19,256 bases of DNA from CAZFVY01 sp964522665 (GCA_964522665.1 CAZFVY010000125.1:1-19256), one strand, 5' to 3'. Counted from the first letter of the stretch, positions 1-8,774 are shown. Notes: generated by a model from the letters alone, not told the origin. Numbers and translations are program-made.

Positions 1-321
1 CAAAAAGGAATGATGTTCCGCACGAACGTCACCGATCAGGAGGGAATGCTTTTCGTTTTTCCCCGCCCCGCGCAGCAAGCCTTCTGGATGCACAATACGT
101 TGATTCCCCTCTCTTGCGCCTACATTGACAGCGAAGGAGTCATCCTCGAAATTCATGACATGGTTCCACGGGACGAGAACCCGATCAAAGCAGCCACCGA
201 TCAAGTGCAATACGTGCTCGAAACCCAGAAGGGCTGGTTCGAAAAGAATCAGGTCAAGGTTGGAGTCGCGGTGGCGACCGAGCGCGGCTCTTTGAAGGAA
301 ACCTTTTTTGGCAAACGTTAG
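1..321 (+). CDS. DUF192 family protein, 5' end outside the window
   Basis: This is the C-terminal part of a DUF192 protein. The frame is open from base 1 (Gln-Lys-Gly before the first Met), and the family motif around G-[LM]-M-F-R falls exactly there. The ATG at 10 is therefore internal and the true start lies upstream. Family features visible are the GMMFR block, the GMLFVFP strand, the WMHNTLIPLSCAYID strand, and the later VQYVLE and GWFEKNQVKVG segments. DUF192 proteins are small, usually exported or membrane-anchored beta-rich proteins with no established biochemical role. It ends 24 bases before nadE on the same strand, so the two may be co-transcribed. The family assignment is firm; the function is unknown. 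Confidence 0.85.
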   Translation, partial: QKGMMFRTNVTDQEGMLFVFPRPAQQAFWMHNTLIPLSCAYIDSEGVILEIHDMVPRDENPIKAATDQVQYVLETQKGWFEKNQVKVGVAVATERGSLKETFFGKR

Positions 322-345
322 CCCACGAGGACGGTCCAATTCGCG

Positions 346-2025
346 ATGAAGGTCGGACTGGCGCAAATCAATACGACGGTCGGTGACGTGGCGGGTAACG
401 AAGCCGCGATCCGGCGCGCGTATCAAAAGGGCGTCGCGGCCGGCGTTGACTTGGTAATGGCGCCGGAACTGGCGCTCGTGGGCTATCCGCCGCGGGATTT
501 GTTGCTCAAGCCGGCGCTGATTCAAGCGAATCTCGCCGCCCTCGACCGGTTGGCCGCGCAGACCGGCAAGACCGGCTTGCTCGTCGGTTTCGTGGGCGAG
601 AACCGGGTCAAGCCCGGGCGGGAGGTCACCAACTCAGCCGCTTTGCTCCAAAACGGCAAGCTCCTGGCGACCCGGCACAAAACCCTGCTGCCCACTTACG
701 ATGTCTTTGATGAGGACCGCTATTTCGAGCCGGCGACCGAGAATCTCCCCGTCGAATTCAACGGACGGAAGTTGGGGCTGACGATCTGCGAGGACGTTTG
801 GAACGACGAGGATTATTGGCCGGAGCGGCGGTACCGGCGAAATCCAGCGATCGAGTTGGCCAACGCTGGCGCTGAGGCGCTTTTCAATATTTCGGCTTCT
901 CCCTGGTGCCTCGGCAAGAATCAGACGCGGCACGCGATGCTGGCCAGCCTGGCCGCGAAGGTCAAACGCCCGGTCGTCTATTGCAATCTCGTGGGGGGCA
1001 ACGATGAGTTGATTTTCGACGGCGACAGTCTCGCCTTCGGCGCGAGCGGCCAACTCCTGGCGCAGGGCCGGGCGTTCGCGGAGGATTTCATCGTGGTGGA
1101 TACCGACTCCGCCCCGGCGGTCACCTATGCGGCGGCTGGGGAGGAAGAACAATTATACCGGGCGCTGACGCTCGGACTGCGTGATTACCTGCACAAGTGC
1201 GGCTTTCGCTCCGCCGTGCTGGGGTTGAGCGGCGGCATCGACTCGGCGCTCACGGCCTGTCTCGCGGTCGAGGCCTTGGGAGCGGAGAACGTCCACGGCG
1301 TCTCGCTGCCTTCCATTTTTTCTTCAGCGGGCAGCCTCTACGACGCTCGGGCGCTGGCGGAACGACTCGGAATTCGTTACGACGTCATTCCAATCCAACC
1401 GGCGTTCGCCGCGGTGAAGGAACAGTTAAAGCCGCTCTTCGCGGGTCGCCCCGAAGATACCACCGAGGAAAATCTTCAGGCGCGTCTGCGCGGCGTCATA
1501 CTGATGGCGCTCTCGAACAAATTTGGCGCCTTGCTGCTGACCACTGGGAATAAGAGCGAACTCGCGGTCGGGTACTGCACTCTTTACGGCGATATGTGCG
1601 GCGGGCTGGCCGTCATCAGTGACGTGCCGAAAACCGCCATCTATCGCCTCGCGCGCTGGATCAATCGCGAGCGGGAGATCATCCCGGCGGCTTCGATCAC
1701 CAAGCCCCCTTCCGCCGAGCTGCGCCCAAACCAGACGGACCAGGACTCGCTGCCGCCGTACGACGTGTTGGACGCCATCCTCGACGCCTACATCGTTCAA
1801 GCGAAGTCTCCCGCGGAAATCATCGCGTCGGGAATCTCGGTCACCGACGTCAAACGGGTCGTACAATTAATCGACGCCAACGAGTACAAGCGCCGACAGG
1901 CCGCGCCGGGGCTAAAGGTGACGACCAAGGCGTTCGGCGTCGGCCGCCGCATACCGATCGCCCAACGTTTCCGCGAGGATTGGAACGCGGCCGGCCCATC
2001 CAGTCCGTCGCCGACCGCGGGATAG
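346..2025 (+). CDS. nadE: Glutamine-dependent NAD+ synthetase
   Basis: This cytosolic enzyme makes NAD+ from deamido-NAD+, ATP and ammonia, the ammonia coming from glutamine hydrolysed by its own amidase domain. It has 559 residues, normal for the short two-domain bacterial form. Residues 1-265 are a nitrilase-fold glutaminase with the expected catalytic triad: Glu41 (in MAPELALVGYPPRD), Lys112 (HKTLLPTYD) and Cys148 (TICEDVW). Residues from about 270 form the synthetase domain, with the PP-loop LSGGIDS at 294-300 and the TTGNKSELAVGY block at 399-410. The start gives MKVGLAQINTTVGD, the usual beginning of a nitrilase domain. No strong ribosome site is seen; a GAGGA lies rather far upstream. 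hemL follows after 13 bases. No key residue is missing. Confidence 0.96.
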   Translation: MKVGLAQINTTVGDVAGNEAAIRRAYQKGVAAGVDLVMAPELALVGYPPRDLLLKPALIQANLAALDRLAAQTGKTGLLVGFVGENRVKPGREVTNSAALLQNGKLLATRHKTLLPTYDVFDEDRYFEPATENLPVEFNGRKLGLTICEDVWNDEDYWPERRYRRNPAIELANAGAEALFNISASPWCLGKNQTRHAMLASLAAKVKRPVVYCNLVGGNDELIFDGDSLAFGASGQLLAQGRAFAEDFIVVDTDSAPAVTYAAAGEEEQLYRALTLGLRDYLHKCGFRSAVLGLSGGIDSALTACLAVEALGAENVHGVSLPSIFSSAGSLYDARALAERLGIRYDVIPIQPAFAAVKEQLKPLFAGRPEDTTEENLQARLRGVILMALSNKFGALLLTTGNKSELAVGYCTLYGDMCGGLAVISDVPKTAIYRLARWINREREIIPAASITKPPSAELRPNQTDQDSLPPYDVLDAILDAYIVQAKSPAEIIASGISVTDVKRVVQLIDANEYKRRQAAPGLKVTTKAFGVGRRIPIAQRFREDWNAAGPSSPSPTAG

Positions 2026-2038
2026 CACGCCCAAAACC

Positions 2039-3325
2039 ATGATTTCACACGCACGATCCCAAAAACTATTCGCGGAAGCCCTGAAGCTAATTCCCGGCGG
2101 CGTCAATTCGCCGGTGCGCGCGTTTCGGGCCGTGGGGGGACAGCCCTTTTTCGTCGATCGCGCCCAGGGCGCTCACGTCTTCGACGTCGATGGCAACGAT
2201 TATATCGATTACGTCGGCACCTGGGGACCCGCGATCCTTGGCCACGCTCCCGCCAAGGTGGTGCGCGCGATTCAGGCGACCGCGGTCCACGGAACCAGTT
2301 TCGGGATTCCCAACCCGCTGGAAGTCAAGATGGCAAAATTGGTCTGCGCGGCCGCGCCCAGCGTGCGGAAGGTCCGCATGTGCAACTCCGGAACCGAAGC
2401 CACCATGTCGGCCATCCGGCTGGCCCGCGGTTTCACGAAGCGCGACAAGATCATCAAGTTCTCCGGCTGTTATCACGGGCACGCCGACTCGTTGCTGGTC
2501 AAGGCAGGATCGGGCGCGCTGACCTTCGGGCATCCGGACAGCGCCGGCGTGCCGGCGGCGTTCACCCAGCATACGATCGTCCTCCCGTTCAACGACGTCG
2601 AGTCCGTGAAGGCGGCGTTCACCGCGAATCCAGGACAGATCGCCGGCATTATACTCGAGCCGGTTCCGGGAAATGCCGGCCTTTACGTGCCCCTCCCCGG
2701 GTATCTGGAATTCCTGCGCGAAATAACCAAGGCAAACGACAGCCTGCTGATCTTTGACGAGGTGATGACCGGGTTTCGCCTCGCCTGGGGCGGCGCGCAA
2801 CAGCGTTATAACATTTCACCGGACCTTTCCTGTTTCGGGAAAATCATCGGCGGCGGATTGCCGGTCGGTGCGTTCGGCGGCCGCTCGGACATCATGGATT
2901 GTCTCGCGCCGCTGGGGCCGGTCTATCAGGCGGGAACCTTGAGTGGCAATCCGCTCGCGCTCGCGGCCGGGATTTGCGTCCTCGAGGAGTTAGCCGACGG
3001 AGACGCCTACAATCGGCTCGAAGCGCTCGGCGCGCAATTGGAAGCGGGCCTGCGGGAAGCCGCAAAATCCGCCGGCGTCCCGGTGCGGTTCAACCGCGTC
3101 GGCTCGATGTTTTGCGGCTACTTCACGGATCGTCCGGTACATAACCTGGAGGACGCGATGGCGGCCGACCGCGCACGCTTCGCGAAATATTTTCACGGCC
3201 TGCTCGAACTTGGCGTGTACCTCGCGCCGTCGCAATTCGAGGCCGGGTTTTTGTCCACGGCCCACACGACGGCCGAGATTGAACATACAATCGCGGCGGC
3301 GGCCAAAGTTTTGAAAACTCTCTAA
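2039..3325 (+). CDS. hemL: Glutamate-1-semialdehyde 2,1-aminomutase
   Basis: This PLP-dependent class-III aminotransferase-fold enzyme converts glutamate-1-semialdehyde to 5-aminolevulinate, the last step of the C5 route to tetrapyrroles. It has 428 residues, the normal length. Visible motifs are the N-terminal IPGGVNSPVRAF block (18-29), the CNSGTEATMSAIRLAR block (115-130), SGCYHGHADSLLVKAGSG (142-159), the PLP-contacting FDEVMTGFR (239-247), and the Schiff-base lysine Lys268 in CFGKIIGGGLPVGAFGG. The gene starts 13 bases after nadE, so both probably sit on one transcript. The product would feed siroheme as well as heme, which matters for the nitrite reductase encoded downstream in the window, but there is no direct genetic link between the two loci. 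I see nothing unusual in the protein. Confidence 0.96.
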   Translation: MISHARSQKLFAEALKLIPGGVNSPVRAFRAVGGQPFFVDRAQGAHVFDVDGNDYIDYVGTWGPAILGHAPAKVVRAIQATAVHGTSFGIPNPLEVKMAKLVCAAAPSVRKVRMCNSGTEATMSAIRLARGFTKRDKIIKFSGCYHGHADSLLVKAGSGALTFGHPDSAGVPAAFTQHTIVLPFNDVESVKAAFTANPGQIAGIILEPVPGNAGLYVPLPGYLEFLREITKANDSLLIFDEVMTGFRLAWGGAQQRYNISPDLSCFGKIIGGGLPVGAFGGRSDIMDCLAPLGPVYQAGTLSGNPLALAAGICVLEELADGDAYNRLEALGAQLEAGLREAAKSAGVPVRFNRVGSMFCGYFTDRPVHNLEDAMAADRARFAKYFHGLLELGVYLAPSQFEAGFLSTAHTTAEIEHTIAAAAKVLKTL

Positions 3326-3393
3326 TCCCTCGGGAACGGACTGCCTCCCACCCGTGTGAGCCAATTGATTCCCAACCATTTCGAACGATACCG

Positions 3394-3822
3394 ATGCGCA
3401 TCCTTGCCATAGACCACGGAAGCAAACGGATGGGCATCGCCCTCAGCGACGAGACCCGCACCATCGCCCAGCCGCTGGAATATATCCCGGCCGAACCGTT
3501 TTCCGCGTTCCTGGCGCGGCTGAAGGAGCTGATTCAGACGAAGGAGGTTTCCCTCATTCTCGTCGGCATGCCGCGAAATCTGAACGGCAGTTACGGCCCA
3601 ATGGCGCTCAAGGTGCAAGAGTTTATCGCCGTGCTCAAGGAGACGATTGCCGTGCCGATTCAAACCTGGGACGAACGTTTGACCTCGACGCAGGCCAATC
3701 GCTTCCTGCTGCAGGCCGGCGTCCGCCGGCAGGAGCGCAAAGAGAAAGTCGATCGGGCCGCCGCGGCGATTCTATTGCAGAGTTTTCTGGATAACCTCGC
3801 CGAGCCGCCTCCGGGCGCATGA
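3394..3822 (+). CDS. ruvX: RuvX/YqgF family RNase H-fold nuclease (pre-16S rRNA or Holliday-junction processing)
   Basis: This is a 142-residue YqgF/RuvX protein. Members have an RNase H-like fold; E. coli YqgF matures the 5' end of 16S rRNA, and others have been assigned Holliday-junction resolvase activity. Motifs are the first-strand catalytic Asp7 in LAIDHGSKRMGIALSD, VGMPRNLNGSYGP at 57-69, TWDERLTSTQA at 91-101, and the C-terminal KVDRAAAAILLQSFLD at 118-133 carrying the last acidic residue (Asp120). It lies 68 bases after hemL, and its stop overlaps the truA start as ATGA, so the two are translationally coupled. I find nothing odd in it. The family call is very firm; which of the two activities applies cannot be seen from sequence. 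Confidence 0.93.
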   Translation: MRILAIDHGSKRMGIALSDETRTIAQPLEYIPAEPFSAFLARLKELIQTKEVSLILVGMPRNLNGSYGPMALKVQEFIAVLKETIAVPIQTWDERLTSTQANRFLLQAGVRRQERKEKVDRAAAAILLQSFLDNLAEPPPGA

Positions 3823-4631
3823 ATCCCCTGCCGCGACCGGAAACGCCGCCGACGGAGCCGACGGCGCGCGTTAAGTTGACCATCGCGTACGACGGTACGA
3901 ATTACGCGGGGTGGCAGGCGCAGAAGACCGGGCTTGGCGTGCAACAGGTCGTCGAAGAAGCCCTCGCAAGGATCTTTCCCACCCCGAAGCGGATCCACAG
4001 TTCCAGCCGGACGGACACGGGAGTCCACGCGCGCGGGATGGTCGCCCATCTCGATGTCCCGCTCGCGGAGCTTAAAATGCCGCCACGCAAGCTGGCCCTC
4101 GCGCTGAACGCGCATCTTCCAGCGGACGTGCGCGTGATGGCGGCCACCCGCTGCCGGGCCGATTTTCACGCTCGCTTCGACGCCCAAGGCAAACAGTACC
4201 GCTATTCTGTTTGGAACCATTTCGCGATGAATCCCCTGCTCCGCCACACCGCGTGGCATGTACCCGCGACACTGGATTTCGCGGCCATGGCGCAAGCCGC
4301 CCCGGCTTTTCTCGGCCGACAAGATTTCAAATCGTTCGCCACGACGCGAGACTATGAAATGAAGTCAACGATTCGGACGTTGACGCGCTGCGATTTCACG
4401 CGGCGCGGACCGGAAATAACCTTCGTACTCGAAGGCGACGGTTTCCTCTACAAAATGTGCCGGGGTATCGTCGGCACCCTGGTGCAGGTCGGCCAAGGCA
4501 AAATCGCCCCGACCGAAATTCCCGCCATGCTCGCGCGCGCCGACCGCCGCGTGGCGGGGATGACGGCGCCCGCGCACGGCTTGATACTTTGGAAGGTCAA
4601 TTACGGGCGTGCGCGGTCGCGCGCGGCGTGA
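3819..4631 (+). CDS. truA: tRNA pseudouridine synthase A
   Basis: TruA makes pseudouridine at positions 38-40 of the tRNA anticodon stem-loop. The protein has 270 residues, a little longer than usual because about 15 residues rich in Pro, Thr and Glu come before the first strand (VKLTIAYDGTNYAGWQ, residues 18-33). The catalytic aspartate is Asp66 in SSSRTDTGVHARG. Later family blocks are FHARFDAQGKQYRYSVWN and the C-terminal EGDGFLYKMCRGIVGTLV, followed by GQGKIAP. The start ATG overlaps the ruvX stop (ATGA). A later start would remove the N-terminal extension but lose this coupling, so I keep the first ATG. The product is a cytosolic homodimer in known members. Confidence 0.95.
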   Translation: MNPLPRPETPPTEPTARVKLTIAYDGTNYAGWQAQKTGLGVQQVVEEALARIFPTPKRIHSSSRTDTGVHARGMVAHLDVPLAELKMPPRKLALALNAHLPADVRVMAATRCRADFHARFDAQGKQYRYSVWNHFAMNPLLRHTAWHVPATLDFAAMAQAAPAFLGRQDFKSFATTRDYEMKSTIRTLTRCDFTRRGPEITFVLEGDGFLYKMCRGIVGTLVQVGQGKIAPTEIPAMLARADRRVAGMTAPAHGLILWKVNYGRARSRAA

Positions 4632-4654
4632 TAATTTAAGCCCGAAATACCCGG

Positions 4655-6595
4655 ATGAAACGGCTCGTCAAAGACTTTTCGCATCACCCGCTGTTGCCAG
4701 GATGTCTGCTGGCGGCCATCATGGGCGACCCGCAGACGCGCCGGGATCACCCCCTCGATTTTCAGGCCTTGGCGACGTTCAACCAGCTCAGCCCCGCCGA
4801 GATCGTCGATCACTTCGTTCGGCAGAGTATCATCGATCCGGACCAAGCCGCAAAAATCGTGGAAATCGAGGCGCCCTACGCCAACGCCTACAAGAAGCTG
4901 GTTTCAAAGGTCGCCGAAATTGCCCAAGTCACCGATTGCGATCGGGACTCGATCCAACGTCTGGCTCGCGCGCTACTGAGCGCCAAGTTGATGGCCGAAT
5001 ACCTCGAGATTCTCACGCCACCCCAACTCTCGTACGAAAAGACCGCCGAGGGCACCGTCGATCTGCTCGAGGATTTTTTCGACGCCTTTCGGAAGATTGT
5101 CGGCGGCGCGTGGTCGGTGTTTTTCCCGCGGAACGAGTTCTCGCTCGTCACCGACGCCTCGGCGCAATTCTGGATGGCCTGCCTTTACTGCAATCGGCCC
5201 GAGGAAATCGCGCAAGGTTTCGTCGGCCTCTATCGCCTCGAGCACCGCGACCGCCTCCAAGCGCTCAATCGCGGCTACACGAAGGAACGGGGAATTCGCC
5301 TTCACGACGTAATTACGGACTATCTCGAAAATGCCAAAGACCGCATTTTTAAGCTGCACGACGCCATGGCGGAGCACGTCAAGGACGGCCTCGACCGCGC
5401 GTTCGTCGAGATCGCCCGTTCGCTCGCCAAACTCGAGATCCCGCCCTGGGTTCTCCTCTACTATGAGGTGCTGGTCGGTGAAATGTGCGCCGCGTTCTCG
5501 AAAATGGATGGCAACGTCTCCTCGAAGGAGAATCGATTCATTCAATACCTGCTCCGCCAATTGGCAGTCATCTGCGAGGAACACCACGCCAATTCTTCGT
5601 CGGCGGCGACCGCGGCGGGAACCGAGGGCCTCGTCGAGGTCTTGCGGGAATTGGAGGAACTGGTCGGTATCGCCACCGTTAAGGAAAAGATTCGGCAGAC
5701 CGCCAATTTTGCCAACATTCAGCAACACCGCATCGCGCAAGGCCTCCAGCCGATCGCCACCAGCTATCATTCCGTCTATACCGGCAATCCCGGCACCGGC
5801 AAAACCACCGTCGCTCGTCTCATGGGCCGGATTTACCGCTCACTCGGCGTCCTGAAGAAAGGTCACTTGATCGAGTGTGACCGCTCCGCCCTGGTCGGAC
5901 AATACGTCGGCCAAACCGCGCCGAAGACCAACGCCGTGATCGACTCGGCGCTCGACGGAATCTTATTCATCGATGAGGCGTACGCGCTGGCGAAGGAGCG
6001 CGAGGATTACGGCCGCGAAGCAATCGACACGCTCATCAAGCGGATGGAGGACAACCGGAACCGGCTGATCGTGATCGTCGCCGGCTATCCGGAAGAAATG
6101 GAACGCTTCGTGCATTCGAACCCGGGACTTCAATCACGGTTCACGCGCATCATCGAGTTCCCGGACTACTCGCCGCAGGAGCTGTGCCGGATTTTTTCCC
6201 TGATGTGCCGAAAAAACGGACTGATCCTGACGCCGGCGCTGCGCGAAAAGGCGCTGCACCATTTCCTGAGTCTCCATCGGACGCGAACGGAGAATTTCGG
6301 AAACGCGCGCCTCGTGCGAAACTGTTTCGAGGGGGTCATCAACGCCCAGGCCACCCGGCTGTCGGCGAGTGGAGTCCTCGACGCCTCCGCCCTGGCCTTG
6401 CTGGAGGCCGCCGATCTGGCGACGGAATCGGACGCGGCGCGTGAGGAATACCGCCGGCGCGGGCGCGGCTACATCGTCAAGTGCGAACACTGCGGCGCCA
6501 TCTACAGTTGGACGCCGGAACTGGAGATCACGCAGGCGCAATGCACGGCGTGCGGTAAAACCTACAATTGCGAGTTCGGCGACGTCGTCACCTGA
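4655..6595 (+). CDS. CbxX/SpoVK-type AAA+ ATPase with TerB-like segment and C-terminal zinc ribbon
   Basis: This 646-residue protein looks like a three-part ATPase. Residues 1-325 are mostly helical; within them about 266-310 resemble TerB (YYEVLVGEMCAAFSKMDGNV then SSKENRFIQYLLRQL, the acidic 'DG.vs..E' pattern). Residues 328-590 are a CbxX/CfqX-type AAA+ module: the ELVGIATVKEKIR entry, Walker A GNPGTGKTT (377-385), Walker B ILFIDEAYAL (436-445), sensor-1 region LIVIVAGYPEEM and the arginine-finger segment SRFTRIIEFPDYS. The last 40 residues are a zinc ribbon with Cys610/Cys613 and Cys630/Cys633. Relatives include CbbX (Rubisco activase) and SpoVK, but no Rubisco gene is here. The likely role is ATP-driven remodelling of an unknown protein partner. 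It follows truA by 23 bases and ends just before a hairpin. Confidence 0.88.
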   Translation: MKRLVKDFSHHPLLPGCLLAAIMGDPQTRRDHPLDFQALATFNQLSPAEIVDHFVRQSIIDPDQAAKIVEIEAPYANAYKKLVSKVAEIAQVTDCDRDSIQRLARALLSAKLMAEYLEILTPPQLSYEKTAEGTVDLLEDFFDAFRKIVGGAWSVFFPRNEFSLVTDASAQFWMACLYCNRPEEIAQGFVGLYRLEHRDRLQALNRGYTKERGIRLHDVITDYLENAKDRIFKLHDAMAEHVKDGLDRAFVEIARSLAKLEIPPWVLLYYEVLVGEMCAAFSKMDGNVSSKENRFIQYLLRQLAVICEEHHANSSSAATAAGTEGLVEVLRELEELVGIATVKEKIRQTANFANIQQHRIAQGLQPIATSYHSVYTGNPGTGKTTVARLMGRIYRSLGVLKKGHLIECDRSALVGQYVGQTAPKTNAVIDSALDGILFIDEAYALAKEREDYGREAIDTLIKRMEDNRNRLIVIVAGYPEEMERFVHSNPGLQSRFTRIIEFPDYSPQELCRIFSLMCRKNGLILTPALREKALHHFLSLHRTRTENFGNARLVRNCFEGVINAQATRLSASGVLDASALALLEAADLATESDAAREEYRRRGRGYIVKCEHCGAIYSWTPELEITQAQCTACGKTYNCEFGDVVT

Positions 6596-6598
6596 GGG

Positions 6599-6621
6599 GC
6601 GCGGGGGCGGCGCGCCCGCGC
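6599..6621. terminator. GC-rich hairpin between convergent genes
   Basis: GCGCGGG at 6599-6605 and CCCGCGC at 6615-6621 form a perfect 7-bp stem with a 9-base loop. It lies between the AAA+ gene (+) and the convergent secreted-protein gene (-), and touches the latter's stop codon. No T-run follows on either strand, so it may act as a bidirectional transcript end or mRNA-protecting stem rather than a classic intrinsic terminator. Confidence 0.4.
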
Positions 6622-7166
6622 TACCGCTTCAGCGCGCTCTCGACCATCTTGCGAAAATCGGCCTGCGCCGCCTTCGCCACGGCGGCTGGCCCGGTCATTT
6701 TAACGAAAACGCTGCCCTCGGCCCCTTCGATCACGGCGCCGACCAGCGCGTAATTCGCCATGGGCGTCACGGGGCCGCCCGGCATGCCGCTGCGATAGGT
6801 ACCTTCCGCCTTGACATAGGTTACCTTGGTCTGGCCGACGGTCACCGGGTCCACTTGAGCGTGCGTTTTCTCCTTCGGTTCCTCAAACTGTCCCAGCCAG
6901 CGCGCGACGTTCGCATCAGTGCCCCCGCCACTGCCGGCGCCAAAGTAGTAAAACACAACCTCCGCGGCTTCCTTGGCTCCCGCGCCGACGACTTTTAGCT
7001 GAGCCTTGCGCATGGCCGAATTTACCTCGACCCATTCCCATTGACTCGGGCGCTGAAAGTTGAATTCGCTGACCTTAAACGTCGCCGGACCGTCCGCCGC
7101 GCAAAGGTCGAACACACCGACGCCCAGCAACAGGCAAAGCACGGCCGAAAAAAGAATGTATCGCAT
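6621..7166 (-). CDS. Exported protein of unknown function
   Basis: I do not recognise this protein. I chose the ATG at 7166 because the sequence then opens with a classic signal peptide: Met-Arg-Tyr followed by a hydrophobic run (ILFSAVLCLLLGVGVF) and a likely signal peptidase I site near CAA-DG. An ATG at 7202 would add 12 residues ahead of it and spoil the signal. The mature part is about 155 residues, begins with a FKVSEFNFQRPSQWEWVEV strand, and looks beta-rich with a central Gly-rich stretch (FGAGSGGGTDANVARWLGQF). The FQRP.W.w pattern and the 'AEVVFYYFGAGSGGG' stretch look like the kind of small secreted protein found in Verrucomicrobiota, but this is an impression. It sits in tail-to-head order after the LysR gene, 97 bases apart, so read-through from there is possible. 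Confidence 0.75.
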   Translation of the reverse strand: MRYILFSAVLCLLLGVGVFDLCAADGPATFKVSEFNFQRPSQWEWVEVNSAMRKAQLKVVGAGAKEAAEVVFYYFGAGSGGGTDANVARWLGQFEEPKEKTHAQVDPVTVGQTKVTYVKAEGTYRSGMPGGPVTPMANYALVGAVIEGAEGSVFVKMTGPAAVAKAAQADFRKMVESALKR

Positions 7167-7242
7167 GCCCCATCTGGTAATTGCGACCCACCGTAAAGTC
7201 AAACGGCAACGGACGCAACGCCCCGCTTCCGCCGTCGAGCAT

Positions 7243-7262
7243 CCGCGCGTGGCGCCGCGCGG
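7243..7262 (-). terminator. Hairpin just after the LysR gene
   Basis: CCGCGCG at 7243-7249 and CGCGCGG at 7256-7262 form a perfect 7-bp GC stem with a 6-base loop, starting 2 bases past the LysR stop codon on the - strand. There is no T-run, so it is at best a weak or Rho-assisted terminator. Its position right behind a stop codon supports a role in ending or stabilising the regulator mRNA. Confidence 0.4.
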
Positions 7263-7263
7263 G

Positions 7264-8196
7264 TCAGGCGGCGGCGGTCACGACCGAGCTTTTGGAGAGA
7301 GTTTCCGTGGCGCCGCGGCACATGTTGATGAACGTTTCCTCCGCGAGGCTAAGTCGGCGGCTGCGCCAGTGCAGGACACCCCACATTCGCTTTAGTTTGC
7401 GTTTTCCTAGCGGGAGGGAAACCAGCGTTTGCTCGCGCAACTCCTCCTGCGAAATCCACGGCGCCAGAATGCTGACTCCCAAGCCGAGCTTCACCAATTC
7501 CTTGATCGCCTCCATGCTACCCAGCTCGATGACCGAATTCAGCACCATCTCCTCCTGGCGAAAGTAATCCTCCACCAACCGGAACGTGTAGCTCCGCTTG
7601 TTGTAGAAGATGTAGCTTTGCCGGGGAACCTCTTCGCGCGTCACCCGCCCCGCCACCGCCCAAGGGTGGCCCGGCGAAACCAGGAATTCCAATTCGTCAC
7701 TGAACAGCGGATGAAACTCTAGTTGCAATTCATGCTGCGGCTCGAGTCCGATCGCCAAATCAATTCGGTTCTCGCGTAGAGACTCGAGCGCCACCGCGGT
7801 GTCGCCCGGCTCGATCGCGATCAAGCACTGCGGATACTTTTCCTTAAACTCATGGAGGACGCTCGGCAGAATGTACTGACAGGCGGTGGTGCTGGCGCCG
7901 ACGCGCAATCGTTCCACGCCCCACTTGCCCAAACGCTCCAATGAGGTTCGCGCCTCCGCCATCTCACGCAAGATTTTTTCGGCATGATGCAAGAGCTGTT
8001 CACCCGCCTGCGTCAGCAAAACCTTTTTGCCCACCCTGTCTAAAAGGCGACATCCCACTTCTTGCTCAAGCGCCTTCATCGAATGGCTCACGGCCGATTG
8101 GGAAAGATGAATCTCCCGCGCCGCCAAGGTGAAACTCCCCTTGCGCGCCAGCGTCGCGAACGTTCTTAGTTGCCTGCTGTCAAGGGGTACGCTCAT
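7264..8196 (-). CDS. LysR-type transcriptional regulator, probably controls the divergent nitrite operon
   Basis: This is a 310-residue LysR-family DNA-binding regulator. Residues 6-65 form the winged helix-turn-helix (LRTFATLARKGSFTLAAREI, LSQSAVSHSMKALEQEVG, then LLDRVGKKVLLTQAG). Residues about 70-92 are the linker helix, and 94-300 are the periplasmic-binding-protein-like effector domain, starting LRVGASTTACQYILPSVL and including the typical GLGVSILAPW segment (238-247). It is divergent from the FocA/NirC-cysJ-nirA operon, the usual arrangement of a LysR regulator with its target. That makes nitrite, nitrate or a nitrogen-status metabolite the likely effector, which is an inference. The effector domain resembles the CbbR/CysB-like side of the family in style, but I cannot name a subfamily. 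The start gives MSVPLDSRQLRTF, the normal distance to the helix-turn-helix. Confidence 0.92.
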   Translation of the reverse strand: MSVPLDSRQLRTFATLARKGSFTLAAREIHLSQSAVSHSMKALEQEVGCRLLDRVGKKVLLTQAGEQLLHHAEKILREMAEARTSLERLGKWGVERLRVGASTTACQYILPSVLHEFKEKYPQCLIAIEPGDTAVALESLRENRIDLAIGLEPQHELQLEFHPLFSDELEFLVSPGHPWAVAGRVTREEVPRQSYIFYNKRSYTFRLVEDYFRQEEMVLNSVIELGSMEAIKELVKLGLGVSILAPWISQEELREQTLVSLPLGKRKLKRMWGVLHWRSRRLSLAEETFINMCRGATETLSKSSVVTAAA

Positions 8197-8323
8197 ACAT
8201 GAATATCACTCGTCACATCCATCAATTCCGGCTTTGACCAATCCGCTCGATCGCGCGCGCCGCCGCAGGCGACCGCGGGTTTTTCGACGCAAGCCCGGAT
8301 CTCGCCAGGCGCCATGAACCATA

Positions 8324-8339
8324 CATCGATCAATCGATG
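8324..8339. promoter_or_regulatory. Inverted repeat, candidate regulator site (dyad A)
   Basis: CATCGAT and ATCGATG are perfect 7-base inverted arms with a 2-base gap. The dyad lies 128 bases upstream of the LysR start codon. A near copy with the same 2-base gap and one inner mismatch lies at 8921-8934 on the other side of the control region, which fits one factor binding near both promoters. Confidence 0.4.
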
Positions 8340-8774
8340 AGCAGAACTGATGCCTGACTGGCAAAAAAATGAAAATCACCTTACCTAACAGAACGGCTTG
8401 GGCGATCACGTCGGCTTTCAAAACCAGTCGAGCAGGCGCAAATATCCAACCGTTTTGACGGCGCTTATGCAGCCGAACGCCGACTTCGCGCGCGGCCGAA
8501 TGAGCCATCGATAATTCGGTGGGCGGCCAGAATTGACGCGGCTGGCGCTGGCGCCCGATCGCGCGCGATTTACTCAACGTGGCCAGATTGCAACAGCCGG
8601 CGAGCGGTTGATCCTGGAATTCCGCTGCCTCGGGTGATGGCCAGAGCGCCAGTTCATCGCTGGTTCCGGTTGATTTCCGAGGCTTCGGAGGCGCCGAAAT
8701 GTTGCCGCCGCTTGATTCAGACCTTTTCTACGGCGAGTTTGCGTCTCGATAATCCGCCGTTCGGCTCACGCCAT

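Noticed and set aside
2087..2800. 237-codon open frame on the - strand inside hemL
   Set aside because: hemL is complete with all active-site motifs; the antisense frame shows no recognisable domain.
4609..5352. 247-codon + strand frame overlapping the end of truA and the start of the AAA+ gene
   Set aside because: It is an Arg/Ser/Pro-rich out-of-frame translation of the AAA+ gene, which has clear motifs in its own frame.
4655..6595. Calling the AAA+ protein a Rubisco activase (CbbX)
   Set aside because: No Rubisco or other Calvin-cycle gene is nearby, and the extra N-terminal and zinc-ribbon parts are not those of CbbX.
8206..8577. 123-codon - strand frame in the long control region
   Set aside because: Arg-rich, no domain, no ribosome site and no typical codon pattern; it is more likely non-coding.
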